Origin: Monoplex corrugatus
Taxonomy: Eukaryota > Mollusca > Gastropoda > Littorinimorpha > Ranellidae
Length of the DNA: 64,000 nucleotides
Reading direction: 5' to 3'
Assembly (NCBI GenBank): GCA_030674185.1
Contig: JAPXFY010000031.1
Location: 1,883,156-1,947,155 of the forward strand
The translations under genes and the position numbers were made by a program. Under the pieces are notes generated by a model that did no database searches, was not told where the DNA came from, and saw nothing but the letters and a program-made list of their open reading frames with translations. This document shows positions 1 through 11,475 of this stretch, piece after piece; within the stretch, counting starts at the first letter, position 1; every line of letters starts with the position of its first letter.

Positions 1-95
1 TACAACAGTATTGGTTCTATATAACATTCAAGGACTCTCTTTCTGATGTTAATTGATAGGCATTTGTTGGTAAGAATGCTTAGTATACAGGCTGT
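1..95 (-). mobile_element. Non-LTR (RTE-like) LINE fragment, left edge
   Basis: Reverse-strand translation gives a block reading ILTNKCLSIN..KRVLECY, closely matching the LINE piece at about 8690-8775 in this window. That stretch lies downstream of the reverse transcriptase core in these elements. It is cut by the window edge and no domain can be defined here alone; the assignment rests on the internal match. Confidence 0.55.
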
Positions 96-339
96 GAACA
101 CTCTGATCTTGTCAGGTCTTTAGGGCCAAGACACTTGCTTGAGGGGGTGGTGGAGGTGGAGGACTTCTCCTCTGAGGAACTCCTGCTGTCCAGCTGTGTC
201 TACAGTTCCTGGCTTGTACTGGTGGCCGTGGTCAGCTTATTTTTTATGTACACTCTTTGGACAGCTTGGCCATGGCAGCAACAGCTTTCTCTATTCGTCT
301 GTTGCGCTAAGCGTCAAGGACAGGTTTCTTGAGACTGTC

Positions 340-1240
340 ATTCTAAGTAGATGAATTCATTTACCATTTGCAGTTTCTGATCACCGATGCTGATGACGGA
401 GTCTTGGCTGACTCTCTGGCCCATGATCTCAGTTTTCAGACTGATGATGAGACCTAATGGACCAGCATGCACTAGGAAGCTGACTAGTCTCGGGAGACCA
501 GACTGTGTTGGAGATGCCAAGTGGCATCATCAGCAAAGAGTATTTCCTGGATCACACCTGACACTTATCGGTCCGAGAATACAAGGTTGAAGAGCTTACC
601 ACCAGACCTAGTGGATAGATACACTTTGTCGTCTGATGCTGTGAAAGTGTATGATAGTACGAGGGAGAACAAAATCCCAAAGAGCGTCATAGCAAGGATA
701 GCAGTCCTGCATTACTGTGCTTTGAGTGGGGGAAGGCTCTTAGGATGATCCAGCAAATGACACTGTTCCTTGCATGCCATCATTGGAAGAGACGATGGGA
801 TTAGCAGCTCAGGTGGCATCAGATGTTTTCTGAGAGTGTGAAGAAGCCTCTTCTGTCAGTCAGGTCAAGGACTTTGGTCAGGTCAATGAAGGCAACATAC
901 GAAGGCTGTGTGTATTCCTGGTCTTTTCCTGTGACTGTCTGAGTGAAAAGATTACGCCAATGGTGGAAATCTCCGTCCTGAAGCCACACTCGGACTCGGG
1001 ATAGATGTGACCTGCCAATGGATCCAACCTCTTCAGAACCACTTGGGTAAAAGTCTCGCCAATGATGCTGAGCAGTGATATGTATATGTAATTCTTAGAA
1101 TCACCTGTGGTCTTCCTTATCCGTGTACAGCTAGATGATGTCTGCATCTCACATACCTTGGGAACTGATCCTTCCTTCCTGCACTGGCAGATTGGATGGC
1201 CTTGCTGTTGAGGGTAGGTCCAGCTCCTTGATGGCAAGCA
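340..1240 (-). mobile_element. Degenerate non-LTR retrotransposon, reverse transcriptase region
   Basis: Read on the minus strand from 1240 to 340, this holds remnants of a LINE reverse transcriptase in several frames. Near 960-1090 is a block with YISLLSIIGETFTQVVLKRL and then YPESECGFRTEISTIGVIF, the usual RT region around motifs 1-2. Near 850-895 is an AFIDLTK-like block (motif A region). Near 340-480 is GLIISLKTEIMGQ followed by EFIYLE, the block after the YADD motif. Stops and frameshifts separate the blocks, so this is a decayed copy. It resembles the proteins often labelled craniofacial development protein 2-like endonuclease/reverse transcriptases; the clade (RTE-like) is an inference. 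Confidence 0.7.
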
Positions 1241-1244
1241 AGGT

Positions 1245-1632
1245 GGGGATGTGGCAAGCCTACTTGAGATCTATGTTCCCTCACGTATCCTCCGCTCTGC
1301 CTCCGATCCTCTGACTTTTCGCTTTCCACGCACTAAGCTCAATACCTATGGTCCACGAGCCTTCTCTGTTTCTGGTCCACTCTCCTGGAACAAACTTCCT
1401 CTCTCAGTCCTTCAGCAACCTACTTTTGTCTCCTTCAAGTCCGCTCTCAAAACTCACCTTTTCTCCTCTGCATAAAATCCTAACCTCACTCAACCCCCTC
1501 TGCAGCCTGTCTCCGCTCGGAGGGGAATCACATTGTTATAATATATAATTGTATATGATGTGCTCTCTATAATTTTCCATTGCTTTTATTCTTGCTTTTA
1601 TTGCTTTTATTCTTTCTCCCCATTTATAGCCA

Positions 1633-1690
<58 letters not shown>

Positions 1691-1797
1691 CGTGTGTGTG
1701 CGTGCGTACGTGCGTGCGTGCGTGCGTGCGTGCGTGTGTGTCTGTTTCAGCGCTTAGATTTGATTTTATCAAGATTTTGCGCTATATAAATATTGTA

Positions 1798-1862
<65 letters not shown>

Positions 1863-1863
1863 T
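1245..1863 (+). mobile_element. CR1/L2-like LINE 3' end with microsatellite and (TTA)n tail
   Basis: Codons 1251-1475 encode the carboxy-terminal motif of CR1/L2-type ORF2 proteins: PRTKLNTYGPRAFSVSGPLS then WNKLPLSV and SFKSALKTHLF. A 3' UTR follows with an internal (TG)n/(TGCG)n tract (about 1633-1740), a hairpin-forming tail (1749-1785, AGCGC paired with GCGCT) and a (TTA)n terminal tract (about 1798-1862). The same element occurs inverted at 14100-14807, which supports the boundaries. It is 5' truncated, with only about 75 codons left. Confidence 0.75.
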
Positions 1864-2063
1864 TATAGTTACCACGTTCTCAGTGGAATTCAGGTTCTGG
1901 TAGTGTTTGGCCCACCTCTTCATCTGCTTGCCACAATCTTTGATGTTTTCACCAGTATGTTCTGACACACGGCCTGCCAGTAATTATTTGTGCAGCACTT
2001 CACCCTTCACTGGGCATTGTTTCTTTTTGTTCGTAGTGCAGCGATTTATCTCTTTGTTTTCTT

Positions 2064-3112
2064 CCTTCTTCTTCTTCTTCTTCTTCTTCTTCTTCTTCTT
2101 CTTCTTCTTCTTCTTCTTCTTCCTTCTTCGCATTCTTCCTTCGCATTCTTCGCATTTCTTCTTCGCATTCTTCTTCGCATTCTTCTTCTTCTCGCATTCT
2201 TCTTCGTTCTTCGCATTCTTCTTTTTCGCATTCTTCTTCCATTCTTCTTCTTCTTCCTTCTTCTTCCTTCTTCTTCATTCTTCTTCTTCTTCTTCTTCTT
2301 CTTCGTTCTTCTTCCTTCTTCTTCTTCTTCTTCTTCTTCTTCTTCTTCTTCTTCTTCTTCTTCTTCTTCTTCTTCTCTTCTCTTCTTCTTCTTCTTCTTC
2401 TTCTTCTTCTTCTTCCTTCATTTCTTCTTCGCATTCTTCTTCTTCTTCTTCTTCGCTTCTTCTTCTTCTTCGCATTCTTCTTCATCTTCTTCGCATTCTT
2501 CTTCTTCTTCTTGCATTCTTCTTCTTCTTCGCATTCTTCTTCTCATTCTCTTCTTCTCTTCTTCTTCTTCGCATTCTTCTTCTTCGCATTCTCTTCTTCT
2601 TCGCATTCTTCTTCTTCTTCTGCATTCTTCTTCTTCTTCGCATTCTTCTTCTTCTTCTTCGCATTTCTTCTTTCTTCTTCTGCATTCTTCTTCTTCTTCC
2701 ATTCTTCTTCTTCTTCTTCTTCTCTTTCATTCTTCTTCTTCTTCTCATTCTTCTTCTTCTTCGCTTCTTCTTCTTATTCTTCTTCTTCTTTCTTCTTCTT
2801 CTTCTTCTTCTTCTTCTTTCTTCTTTTCTTCTTCTTCTTCTTCTTCTTCGCATTTCTTCTTCTTCTTCTTCTTTCTTCTTCTTCTTCTTCTTTTCTTCTT
2901 CTTCTTCTTCTTCTTCTTCTTCTTCTTCTTCTTCTTTCTTTGTTTCATTCTTTTGTATTCTTCTTCTTCTTCTCATTCTTCTTCTTCATCTTCTTCGCAT
3001 TCTTCTTCGCATTGTTCTTCTTCATCTTCTTCGCATTGTTCTTCTTCTTCCTCTTCTTCTTTGCATCCTTCTTCTTCTTCTTCTTCGCATTCTTTTTCTG
3101 CTGCTGCTGGGT
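2064..3112. repeat. About 1-kb (TTC)n-type polypyrimidine tract
   Basis: Almost uninterrupted pyrimidine on the + strand, built from TTC/CTT triplets with recurring GCATTC-type interruptions (for example TTCTTCGCATTC). Such mirror-symmetric purine/pyrimidine DNA can form triplex (H-DNA). The long polySer/Phe/Leu and polyLys/Arg/Glu reading frames across it are artefacts of a triplet repeat. Confidence 0.95.
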
Positions 3113-3297
3113 TTCTTTCGTAGTTGACCAGAGTTCCCTTTTGGTATTGATGACAGGTTTCATCCCAGACAGGTCAGTTTCAAACGAATCTTGGCTTTTC
3201 CTCTGTTCTTCCCAGGGATGGCAAGGCGGTATTCTAGATAGTGTCATGAGTGAATTGCCACTCTCCTCCATCGTTGTGAGTACATTTACTTTAAAGC
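3113..3297. other. Unique spacer between two arrays
   Basis: About 185 bases of ordinary sequence separate the polypyrimidine tract from the 39-bp minisatellite. No coding similarity, RNA or regulatory signal is recognisable. Confidence 0.5.
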
Positions 3298-4078
3298 ATG
3301 GTCCATTTGGTCGGTAAGTTCTGTGCAAAGCTCTGGTTGGTCCATTTGGTCGGTAAGTTCTGTGCAAAGCTCTGGTTGGTCCATTTGGTCGGTGAGTTCT
3401 GTGCAAAGCTCTGGTTGGTCCATTTGGTCGGTGAGTTCTGTGCAAAGCTCTGGTTGGTCCATTTGGTTGGTGAGTTCTGTGCAAAGCTCTGGTTGGTCCA
3501 TTTGATCGGTGAGTTCTGTGCAAAGCTCTGGTTGGTCCATTTGGTCGGTAAGTTCTGTGCAAAGCTCTGGTTGGTCCATTTGGTCGGTAAGTTCTGTGCA
3601 AAGCTCTGGTTGGTCCATTTGGTCGGTAAGTTCTGTGCAAAGCTCTGGTTGGTCCATTTGGTTGGTAAGTTTTGTGCAAAGCTCTGGTTGGTCCATTTGG
3701 TCGGTGAGTTCTGTGCAAAGCTCTGGTTGGTCCATTTGGTTGGTAAGTTCTGTGCAAAGCTCTGGTGGTCCATTTGGTCGGTAAGTTCTGTGCAAAGCTC
3801 TGGTTGGTCCATTTTATCGGTGAGTTCTGTGCAAAGCTCTGGTTGGTCCATTTGGTCGGTAAGTTCTGTGCAAAGCTCTGGTTGGTCCATTTGGTCGGTA
3901 AGTTCTGTGCAAAGCTCTGGTTGGTCCATTTGGTTGGTAAGTTCTGTGCAAAGCTCTGGTTGGTCCATTTGGTCGGTAGTTCTGTGCAAAGCTCTGGTTG
4001 GTCCATTTGGTCGGTGAGTTCTGTGCAAAGCTCTGGTTGGTCCATTTGGTTGGTAAGTTCTGTGCAAAGCTCTGGTTG
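3298..4078. repeat. 39-bp minisatellite, about 20 copies
   Basis: The unit runs GGTCCATTTGGTCGG, then TAAGTTCTGTGCAAAG, then CTCTGGTT (39 bases). Variants are few: GTAAG/GTGAG, TCGG/TTGG and single-base losses near 3760 and 3978. Because 39 is divisible by 3, all six frames stay open for long runs, producing spurious ORFs. Most units contain GGTAAGT or GGTGAGT, identical to a strong 5' splice donor core on the + strand. Confidence 0.95.
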
Positions 4079-4146
4079 GCTGGCTTAGCATTGTTGATGT
4101 GGGCATCCTTTCTGTTTGATGTGAGGGATCCTCTTTTGTTTCAGTT

Positions 4147-4645
4147 GGATTTTGTCTCACCACGGAATGGCTGGATTTTGTTCTCACCACGGAATTTGGC
4201 TGGATTTTGTTTCACCATGGAATGGTCTGGATTTTGTTCTCACCATGGAATGGTCTGGATTTTGTTTCACCATGGAATGGTCTGGATTTTGTTCTCACCA
4301 TGGAATGGTCTGGATTTTGTTTCACCATGGAATGGTCCTGGATTTTGTTATCACCATGGAATTGTCTGAATTTTGTTTCACCATGGAATGGTCGGATGTT
4401 GTTATACCATGGAATGGTCTGGATTTTGTTCTCTACCATGGAATGGTCTGGATTTTGTTATCACCATGGAATGGTCTGGATTTTGTTCTACCATGGAATG
4501 GTCCTGGATTTTGTTTTACCATGGAATGGTCTGGATTTTGTTCTTACCATGGAATGGTCTGGATTTTGTTCTCACCACGGAATGGCATAGATTTTGTTAT
4601 CACCAACGGAATTGCCATGGATTTTGTTCTCACCGTGGAATGGCC
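4147..4645. repeat. 28- to 29-bp minisatellite, about 17 copies
   Basis: The unit is CACCATGGAATGG followed by TCTGGATTTTGTTCT, diverging toward both ends (CACCACGG, CACCGTGG). It carries an NcoI-like CCATGG in most copies. No conserved coding content; the ORFs over it are repeat artefacts. Confidence 0.93.
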
Positions 4646-4997
4646 TGTGTCACAGTCGGCACTGTGAAAGGTGAGAGAGAAGTGCTCTGTTGAGGGTAGC
4701 TGTTCTGGTGGTGAGCATGTCCAGTTGATGCCAACACCTGAACCTTGCGTGTCTTCAGGAAACTTCATGGCAAAGCTTCGTCTTGAGGAAGGTGTTGGTG
4801 ATGTACAGCTTATGGTAGGAACAGAGCTCCAGTCTGTGGCTGTTGTCATTTTTTTTTTTTTAACATTTTTTTTAGGATCATCACATTCAGGAAGGTTACC
4901 TTTGTGCTCACCTTTTTTTTTCCTCATTTTCTAAGTCAGCCTAATGGCCACAGAGGCTGGCATTTTTCTTTTTCTTTTAAAAATTTTTTTTTTTCCA
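4646..4997. other. No recognisable gene
   Basis: Intergenic sequence with short poly-T runs (about 4849-4862, 4911-4920 and 4985-4994). No coding or RNA signal recognised. Confidence 0.4.
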
Positions 4998-5376
4998 ATG
5001 CGATGATGATGATGTCGATGATGATGACAATGTTGATGCTATGGAGTTCCATCTAGGATTGAGACTACATGAAGGGTTGTACTCTACGCGAACTATCATA
5101 ATATATCCTGGCGTCAACCAGGCCCGAGAGATACTGACACCTCTGGTGGTCAGAAGATTTGAGCAACACCCTCAATGACACATCCGTGAAGTGGATGAGA
5201 CTCGACTATGTGGTCCCAGTCTTCCCAATGAGCCCATGGCACGTCCAGCTCTGGGTAGGAGCCGGTTAGAGCCGAAAAATCCCACAGTGATGTAGTTTTG
5301 AAGGGACTGCTGGGGATTCGAACCCACAACCTTCCAGTCGGTACTGTTGGGTTAACCACTACACCACGGCGACTGG
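4998..5376 (-). mobile_element. tRNA-derived SINE with (CAT)n tail
   Basis: Read on the minus strand, the element opens with a tRNA-like head: an A-box region TGGTGTAGTGGTTAA (near 5353-5370) and a B-box GGTTCGAATCCCC (near 5310-5325). A tRNA-unrelated body follows, ending in a region that reads TTCTGACCACCAGAGGTGTC (about 5133-5152). It finishes near a (CAT/ATG)n run at 5003-5031. The body 3' part recurs at 25113-25235, confirming a dispersed family. The lack of a foldable full tRNA and the attached body argue against a functional tRNA gene. Confidence 0.75.
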
Positions 5377-8279
5377 TTGGCTGTTGTCATTCATCTTGCC
5401 TACGCCAACATGTCAAAGGCAACCTGGCTATGGTCTGATCCACCTCTAGCTAATTTACCACGCTGAATGATGTACTTAGACTCTGATATCTTGTTGAAGG
5501 TAGGACCCAGATCCTCATGGAACTGATCTTTTGTTTCTTAAAGTGAGCACAGCGTTAGGGTGTAGACACTGAGGATGGTCACTTACTGACCTGGACGATG
5601 TTGAAAGACTGAGGGAAAGGATGTGTTCTGAACTGCCTTTGGGAAGAACTATCAGGAGTTAATCTTTAATCAAATTTTTTCTATACCTACCAAATTTTTT
5701 TCAATGAGTATTGCCTTTTTGTCCATTGTTAAAAGTCCTGACCAAGGCATCTGACTCTTATGATGTGCTTTTTTAACCGTACATATTTAGATTTAGTCAT
5801 TATCTTTGATATTGTGTCGAAAAAGAGGGAGGGGGGAGAAGATGAGGGGAGGAAGAGGGTGAGAGAGGAGTGAAAGAGAGAGTGAGAGAGAGTAAGAGTA
5901 TGTGTGTACATGTGTTTATGCGTTCTTGTGCCTATATGTATTTTAATGCGAATGCCAAAACAATTTCCCATTGTGATGCTTTGGGCTAAATAAAATTCTT
6001 GTATCTTCTTGTATCTTGTATCTTAAGGGCTGTCCTTGACTGCAAGGTGATGCACTGGAGATGAAGTTCCTCAGGGGGTCTGCCCTGCCACAAGAAAGTG
6101 TAGTCCTCCCACAGCATACTTTATGCGGCAAGCCTGGTCTCTTGCAGTGTTGCTATACCGATGTTCATCCTCCTCACTCAGATTCAGTGATTGCTATTTT
6201 CCTACTATCACTGATGTGCTGCAGGTCATCTGAGAGGTCAGGGCACATGGTTTTGACGTTCCAAGTGATCATTCACACGAATGGTGATTTTCTTCATTCT
6301 CTGTGATTTCCTTCTGCAGTGACAGCTTCCACTTTCAGGTGGGTAGTAGCTGAACAACGGGATGACCATTGGAGGCAGTCCGTAGCATCCATACTGTTGG
6401 ATATATATAACTTGTAACTGCTTCAATCCGTCTTGGTTTTGCTGCTTTTTAGTAGCACCAGATCAAGTGATTTCTCAGGGGCACAGACCTGGGCAATGAG
6501 CATGGAGACCATAGGTTGCCCAGGTATCAGGATCTCGCTCTCGGCCCCACTGATGTGGTCCAAAGGAATGTGCTGCAGTCTGTTTGGCATCAGCGTGGCT
6601 CCAGGAACTTCTGTTCAGTGGCATGATATGCTATCTATCTACCTTGGGTACTCCATTCCAGATTACTCTTTAGCCTTCTCTTCTTCTGAAGATATTCACA
6701 AGGCAATGAGTTCCAGTCTCGTCTGTCTGTCCTCATTTGCCTTCACAACCATCAAGAGTAGTAGTAAGAAAGTAGTCAAGAATTTATCATCATCTGTTGG
6801 CCTGCTGCTGGGATGTCCAGCCTTTTAATTAGTCCATACAGCATGAGGACTAGTTCGTGGGGTGGGCTCCATGGCATGTGGGCATGGCCGTGTACACTGC
6901 AATTTCAGGGGGCTGGATCTCTTACCTTTTTACCAATCATACTGCCAGATGCCCGATCATGCCATGGTATAACAAACTGTGTGAACAGAGGTGTTGTTAT
7001 AGGCACAGCAATATAGGAGAGTCCGCGCTGCCTGGAAAACCAGATAAGAGTCACGTTATGATCAGTACACTGGAAAGGAGTAATTCTAATCTAAGCGTCA
7101 GTTTTGTTTGGTTGAGCAGGACTTGATAGCACCAGACGTCACCACCATCCGCCCACACATACACACGCATACGATATATATATCACATGCGCTTTGGCTG
7201 GTTTCGCTTTTGAGGTTTGTAACCAGAGGAGCCCAGTAATTGGGGAAAAATCCTATACTATGTTAAAAGATATTTAAAACATTGAGAGTCGTGTACAGTT
7301 TCGCTATATATTTACTCAAATCAATGATATTTATTCAATAATGTCAATAATAAAATAAAAAAAAGAAAATCTCGAGGCAACGAGAGTCATTCATTACGGA
7401 CACCAAGCTGCTGTGGAACACCTAAAGGTTGTTCAACTGCGAATTGTTATCTGAACAAGGAGCTTCATTTATATGTTTTTGCATGTAACAGCAGTGCACT
7501 TCATCTAAAAGATAAATTTGGTAAGTATTGTCGTAATCTGACTAATGTGTTATTTTTATCAAATGATTGTTTTGATCAGGAAGCCGTATCGAAACCCATC
7601 GTCGGCCATTTTTTTCTGCCCCGGTTGTGTGCATCTAACTACGCGATTTCCAGACGATTTTCACTCTCCAGGATCTGAGTATGTGAGTTGGTAAATATTA
7701 AACGCTTAATAGGACATTGCTTAGTTAATTATGCAGACAGTTACATCTTCAGGACAGTGAAGCTGTGCTCACGATTACTGATTTTCCCAATCTCGAGAAG
7801 CAGACGAGGGGTTGTCGCAATCAAACGCCATTGCAACAGCGATTGTTTTGATGTGACTTCGGTAATGCTGAACTTGCTTTTATCACCGATAATCCAGACC
7901 GTTATCGTTTCGTTTGTTTTGTTAACAGCAGGGTGTTTGATATTAAGTGCAGTAAACGACAGTGCAGGCAGTTTGTATTGGAAATTAAACTACGTATTTG
8001 AGAAGACGCATAATTTTTTTCTCCTGCTAGGTGAGGGTCTAAATCGAGATGTTTGAGTTTTGTTCAACGTAAACCTGGAGGCTTGAAAATAATCAGTTGC
8101 CTCCTTGACTATGTACATTCGAAAGTCGAACATGGTGGTAGGGTGATCAGGAGAAGGGAGAAGATAACCTCTGTAGACCTTAATTTATAGGCCCCATTGT
8201 GTAAAAAAAAGAAAAAAAAAAAAGAAAAAAGATCTCCAGCAAGTTTTTCAACTTGTATTATATAGGCCTACGCTGGGCC
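5377..8279. other. Long stretch without a recognised gene
   Basis: About 2.9 kb upstream of the USP9X exons. It contains a GA-rich stretch (5820-5900), poly-T runs and unremarkable AT-rich sequence. Short ORFs (for example 6433-6828 and 7688-8056) match no family I recognise. A non-coding first exon or promoter of the + strand gene could lie here, but no acceptable evidence was found. Confidence 0.4.
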
Positions 8280-9115
8280 TTATCATCATCATCAGGTGCC
8301 TTGCCACATGGCGTTGTGATCATGGCCTTCCATGTGTTTCTATCTCTTGTTGCCTCAGACATACCTTCCACCCTCTGTCTTCAGCCACTCTGCAAGTCCG
8401 TCCAATATCTTCTCACTGGGTCTACCTGGTGCTTTCTTTCCCTCCAGCTTTCCCATTATGACCAGGTGCTCCAATTCCTCTTTCCTCATAAAATGGCCTA
8501 GAAATGTTGCCTGTCTTTTCCTAATCTTCCTTATGAATGATCTAATTGTGTCTGCCTCCATCAAAACTGTCTTGTTGGTTTCTTTGCTGTCCATGGAACT
8601 CTCAATATTTTTCTTAGAAACCACATCTTGGCTGCCTCAGTCTTGGTCTGGCTTTGCTTGTTGACTGTCCATGCCTTACGACCGTATTTTTAACAGTATT
8701 GGTTTAGTATAACATTCAAGAACTCTCTTCCCTATGTTAATTGATAGGCATTTGTTGGTAAGAATGCTTTTCATCTTCTTGAATGCTGTTTTGGGTTGGC
8801 CGAATCTGCTCGCTATTTCTGGTGTGCATCTGCCATCTGGTGAAATGATCGTTCCTGGGTACTTAAACTTATCAACCTGTCTCAAGGTTGTGTCGTTTGC
8901 TGTTATTTTGCATGAGGGGATTTCATGTTTTTTACTGATCACTATGACTTCAGTCTTCTTGCTGTTTAGTTCCAATCCCTTACCTTTGCTTTCTATTTCT
9001 AGTATATTCACAAGGTTTTGTAGGTTCCTTTCATTTTCTGCAATTAGCACGGTGTCATCTTGGTATTGAATGTTGTGAGGTTGTGATACTGTAAGCAGAA
9101 ATTTCTTCATTTATG
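8280..9115 (-). mobile_element. RTE-like LINE 3' fragment
   Basis: The minus strand carries, in order, QDDTVLIAENERNLQNLV (the RT active-site region, degenerate YADD reading QDD), LNSKKTEVIVISKK, KFKYPGTIISPDGRCTPEIA, then ILTNKCLSINIGKRVLECY. After a break come IRSFIRKIRKRQATFLGHFM and LEGKKAPGRPSEKILDGLAE. That is the order of RTE/BovB-type ORF C-termini. The element ends in an (ATG)n-like run at 8284-8296. It is 5' truncated and frameshifted near 8650-8680. Related fragments sit at 1-95 and 50529-50700. Confidence 0.8.
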
Positions 9116-9319
9116 GGGCTTCCATTCTCATATAGATATAAAACATTTTTGGCTTTATAGCCTAATTTGCTCAAGGTTAGTTTGATTTCTGCATCAGGTT
9201 TATCTTTCAGCCTTTCACAGCAGTGTTTTTGATGATTTAAAAAAACAATTTTTAAAAAATTCATATGACTTATAATGACTGTGTTACTGTTAAGCCTTAG
9301 TTTCCCCCCCCCCCCCTCC

Positions 9320-9730
9320 CTATGGGGATGCCAGGGGCTCTTTCAGTATAAATACTATAGTATCCTGACCTTCTGGAAATTCTGTGCTGGAAATTTCCTT
9401 TTTTGTGCCACTGTCTTTTGTTTCTGACTTGTTCTTTTGCTTTCTGTCACTACTTCTTGTCATTTTCTGCCTTGCTGGTCCATTCTCCTGTATACAGTGT
9501 TCGATAAACAAGTCTTTTGTACTTTTTCTTAGCATTAATAATTGGGTACATGCATTACGTGCATTTTTGGCTCTAGGGAGGTGAGATATATATATGTAAA
9601 CAATTTTAGGTAATTTAGGCCCATTTTTATATGTTTTGATGTCCTTTAGATATGTTTAAATTTGTATTCAGGTGTGTTTTCCAAATCCCCTGTGTGATAG
9701 GACTGAGTGGTCAATGCTAGGGGCATGTCT
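9320..9730. repeat. Dispersed repeat R1, copy A (empty-site copy)
   Basis: Homologous to 57130-57800. Shared blocks include CACCTTCTGGAAATTCTG-like sequence, a GCTGGTCC block, GGGTACATGCATTA then GTGCATTTTTGG, and a final TGGTCAATGCTAGGGGCAT-like block. Copy A lacks the 293-bp TTAA-bounded segment present in the second copy. Function and class unknown. A poly-C run (about 9303-9319) lies at the left edge. Confidence 0.6.
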
Positions 9731-10088
9731 TTAGATCATGTGCGCAAATGCATTGATCACATATATGTACTTAATTTTTTTTCTTTTTTTGTTGTTGGAA
9801 GTTTTTGTATGTTTTGAAGCAGTCATAGCCCTGATCTGGCTCTACACAGTCAGCTGGTCTTTAAACAATAACAGTAAAGAACAGTTTGAAATAGTTTAGA
9901 TACTTTTTCCATTCTTTTGTTCGTTAGGGTTCTGCAGCACACTTGCAGAATGGATTATTCTGTATGACCTGCCTATAATTTTCAGTGTTTTAGTTGACTT
10001 CCATGCATTCTTTTTTAGTTTGAAAATGTAGCCCCATGCGTGTGTGCTTGTTTTATTAGTTTCAGGTTTCAATTTTGGTGATGTATAT
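9731..10088. other. No recognisable gene
   Basis: AT-rich sequence without coding or RNA signal that I can support. Confidence 0.4.
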
Positions 10089-10830
10089 CAATGATTCACA
10101 TTTTCTGAACCCCCAATAATACACAGTGTCCTGGACATAGAAAATTAATAGGACACAGTGTCCTGGCTATGAAAAAACAATAGGACACCATTTTTTCGCA
10201 AAAAAACAAGTGTTTATTTAAAATAAGTCCAGTAATGCAGAACTCTGATATACCATAAAGCATTTGCAACAAAAATTACTAATTTTTAGTAATTACATCT
10301 TAAACAACACACAAATGAAATAATCAACAAACAGTTATTGTAAGTTAATACTGAAGTCGCACCTTGCTTCAAAATCAGTAAAAAAACCCCCAACCCAAAA
10401 CAACTCTTGGCACAATCTGGCAATCACATTTGAACATAGTGATACTGAACAGTGAATGAATTTTAATAACGAAAACTAAGTAGCATCTTGCTATAAAATA
10501 AGATCTGACTGAGAAAACTTGGCACATTCTGGCAATTTTGAATAATATCTGTTAAGTCTTAAACAACACAAGTCCCCGATAACGTGCGAAGCTAAAAATA
10601 GCACACTCGCGGAGCGCTGGGCGATGGCTGACACTGTGATAGGCTGTCCACTGTTCAACGCGCTCGATAAAACACACTTGGCGTGTCCGCGACTTCCATG
10701 TAATAATCGGACACGGGTCTGCTCGGATAGCATATCAATCGAACAGCGGGTCCGCTCAGAAGCAAAACAATCGGTCATTTCAAATTTCAATCGGTCAATA
10801 TCCGGAGTCCGAGGGAAATGTGAAACACTG
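10089..10830. mobile_element. Candidate hAT-like non-autonomous DNA element
   Basis: A 742-bp segment with imperfect terminal inverted repeats: CAATGATTCACATTTTC on the left against CAGTGTTTCACATTTCC, read inward from the right. Both ends abut GTATAT (10083-10088 and 10831-10836). CAGTGTTTC-type ends are typical of hAT elements, which normally make 8-bp duplications; only 6 bp are evident here. The interior has a repeated GGACACAGTGTCCTGG motif but no transposase. The right third (10560-10800) is unusually rich in CG dinucleotides. Confidence 0.4.
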
Positions 10831-11124
10831 GTATATGATCATATATTATATAGGAGGCCTGCGTGTCATACAGTGTGTATGCCACAATGCAAATGTTGGT
10901 GATTGTGTGTTACTGTATGTTGAGCACTATTAATTTTATAATACACATACAATATGTGCGTATTGTTTATGAGCAGTTAGATTAGATTATAATCCATTAA
11001 ATCCAGCTGATTTTAATTTCAAAAGTTGAGAACTGCTCCTGGCAAGTAACAAAGTGACTATTAGTAGGATTACGTATTACTCAACTAAAAAAAAAAAATC
11101 AGAATAAAGTGGATTCTAAGCAAG

Positions 11125-11205
11125 CACACACACACACGCACACTGCACACGCACACCACACCACACCACACACACACATGCACACACACACACACACACG
11201 CTCAC
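11125..11205. repeat. (CA)n microsatellite, interrupted
   Basis: CA repeats with CCACA and GCACA interruptions. Confidence 0.9.
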
Positions 11206-11321
11206 ATTATGCACAGTAACACTTATTTTATCAAGGTAGGAACATGTACACGTACGTGGTCACAAAGTGACAAACACTTTTACCCAGACAGACAATTGGC
11301 TAGTCATCTTTTTGGTCAGGA

Positions 11322-11475
11322 TTGTTAGCTGAGTTGGTTAGAGCCCCATGCTAATAATGCAGGGAATGGGGTATGACCATGAAGAGTGTCACAGTTTTTA
11401 GTCCCATTAGCTCCATTGGCTATAGTGCTGAGCTGATAACTATAAGGTGTGGTTTTGATCCACAAGCGGAGCACA
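11322..11475 (+). other. Two adjacent degenerate tRNA-like segments
   Basis: The first (about 11322-11394) reads TTAGCTGAGTTGGTTAGAGC, then GCTAATAATGC, then GGGGTATGACC. This follows the D-arm, anticodon-arm and T-arm order of an Ile-type tRNA, with a damaged B box. The second (about 11401-11470) reads TAGCTCCATTGGCTATAG, then GCTGATAACTATAAGG, then GGTTTTGATCC. Neither forms a convincing cloverleaf, so pseudogenes or heads of a dimeric tRNA-derived SINE are more likely than functional tRNAs. Confidence 0.45.

Noticed and set aside
2000..3127. Long ORFs of 160-400 residues, polySer/Phe/Leu or polyLys/Glu/Arg
   Set aside because: They are six-frame readings of the (TTC)n tract; any triplet repeat without stops gives them.
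2945..4190. ORFs of 240-366 residues over the 39-bp array
   Set aside because: The period is divisible by 3, so all frames stay open; no splice or start context and no known repeat protein.
5305..5372. Functional tRNA gene on the minus strand
   Set aside because: A and B boxes are good, but the sequence continues into a SINE body found elsewhere in the window, and no complete cloverleaf with an acceptor stem is evident.
7570..7690. Possible Cys-containing small domain (CPGCVHLTTRFPDDF)
   Set aside because: A short stretch ending in a stop with no flanking support; it does not fit a THAP or zinc-finger pattern well enough.
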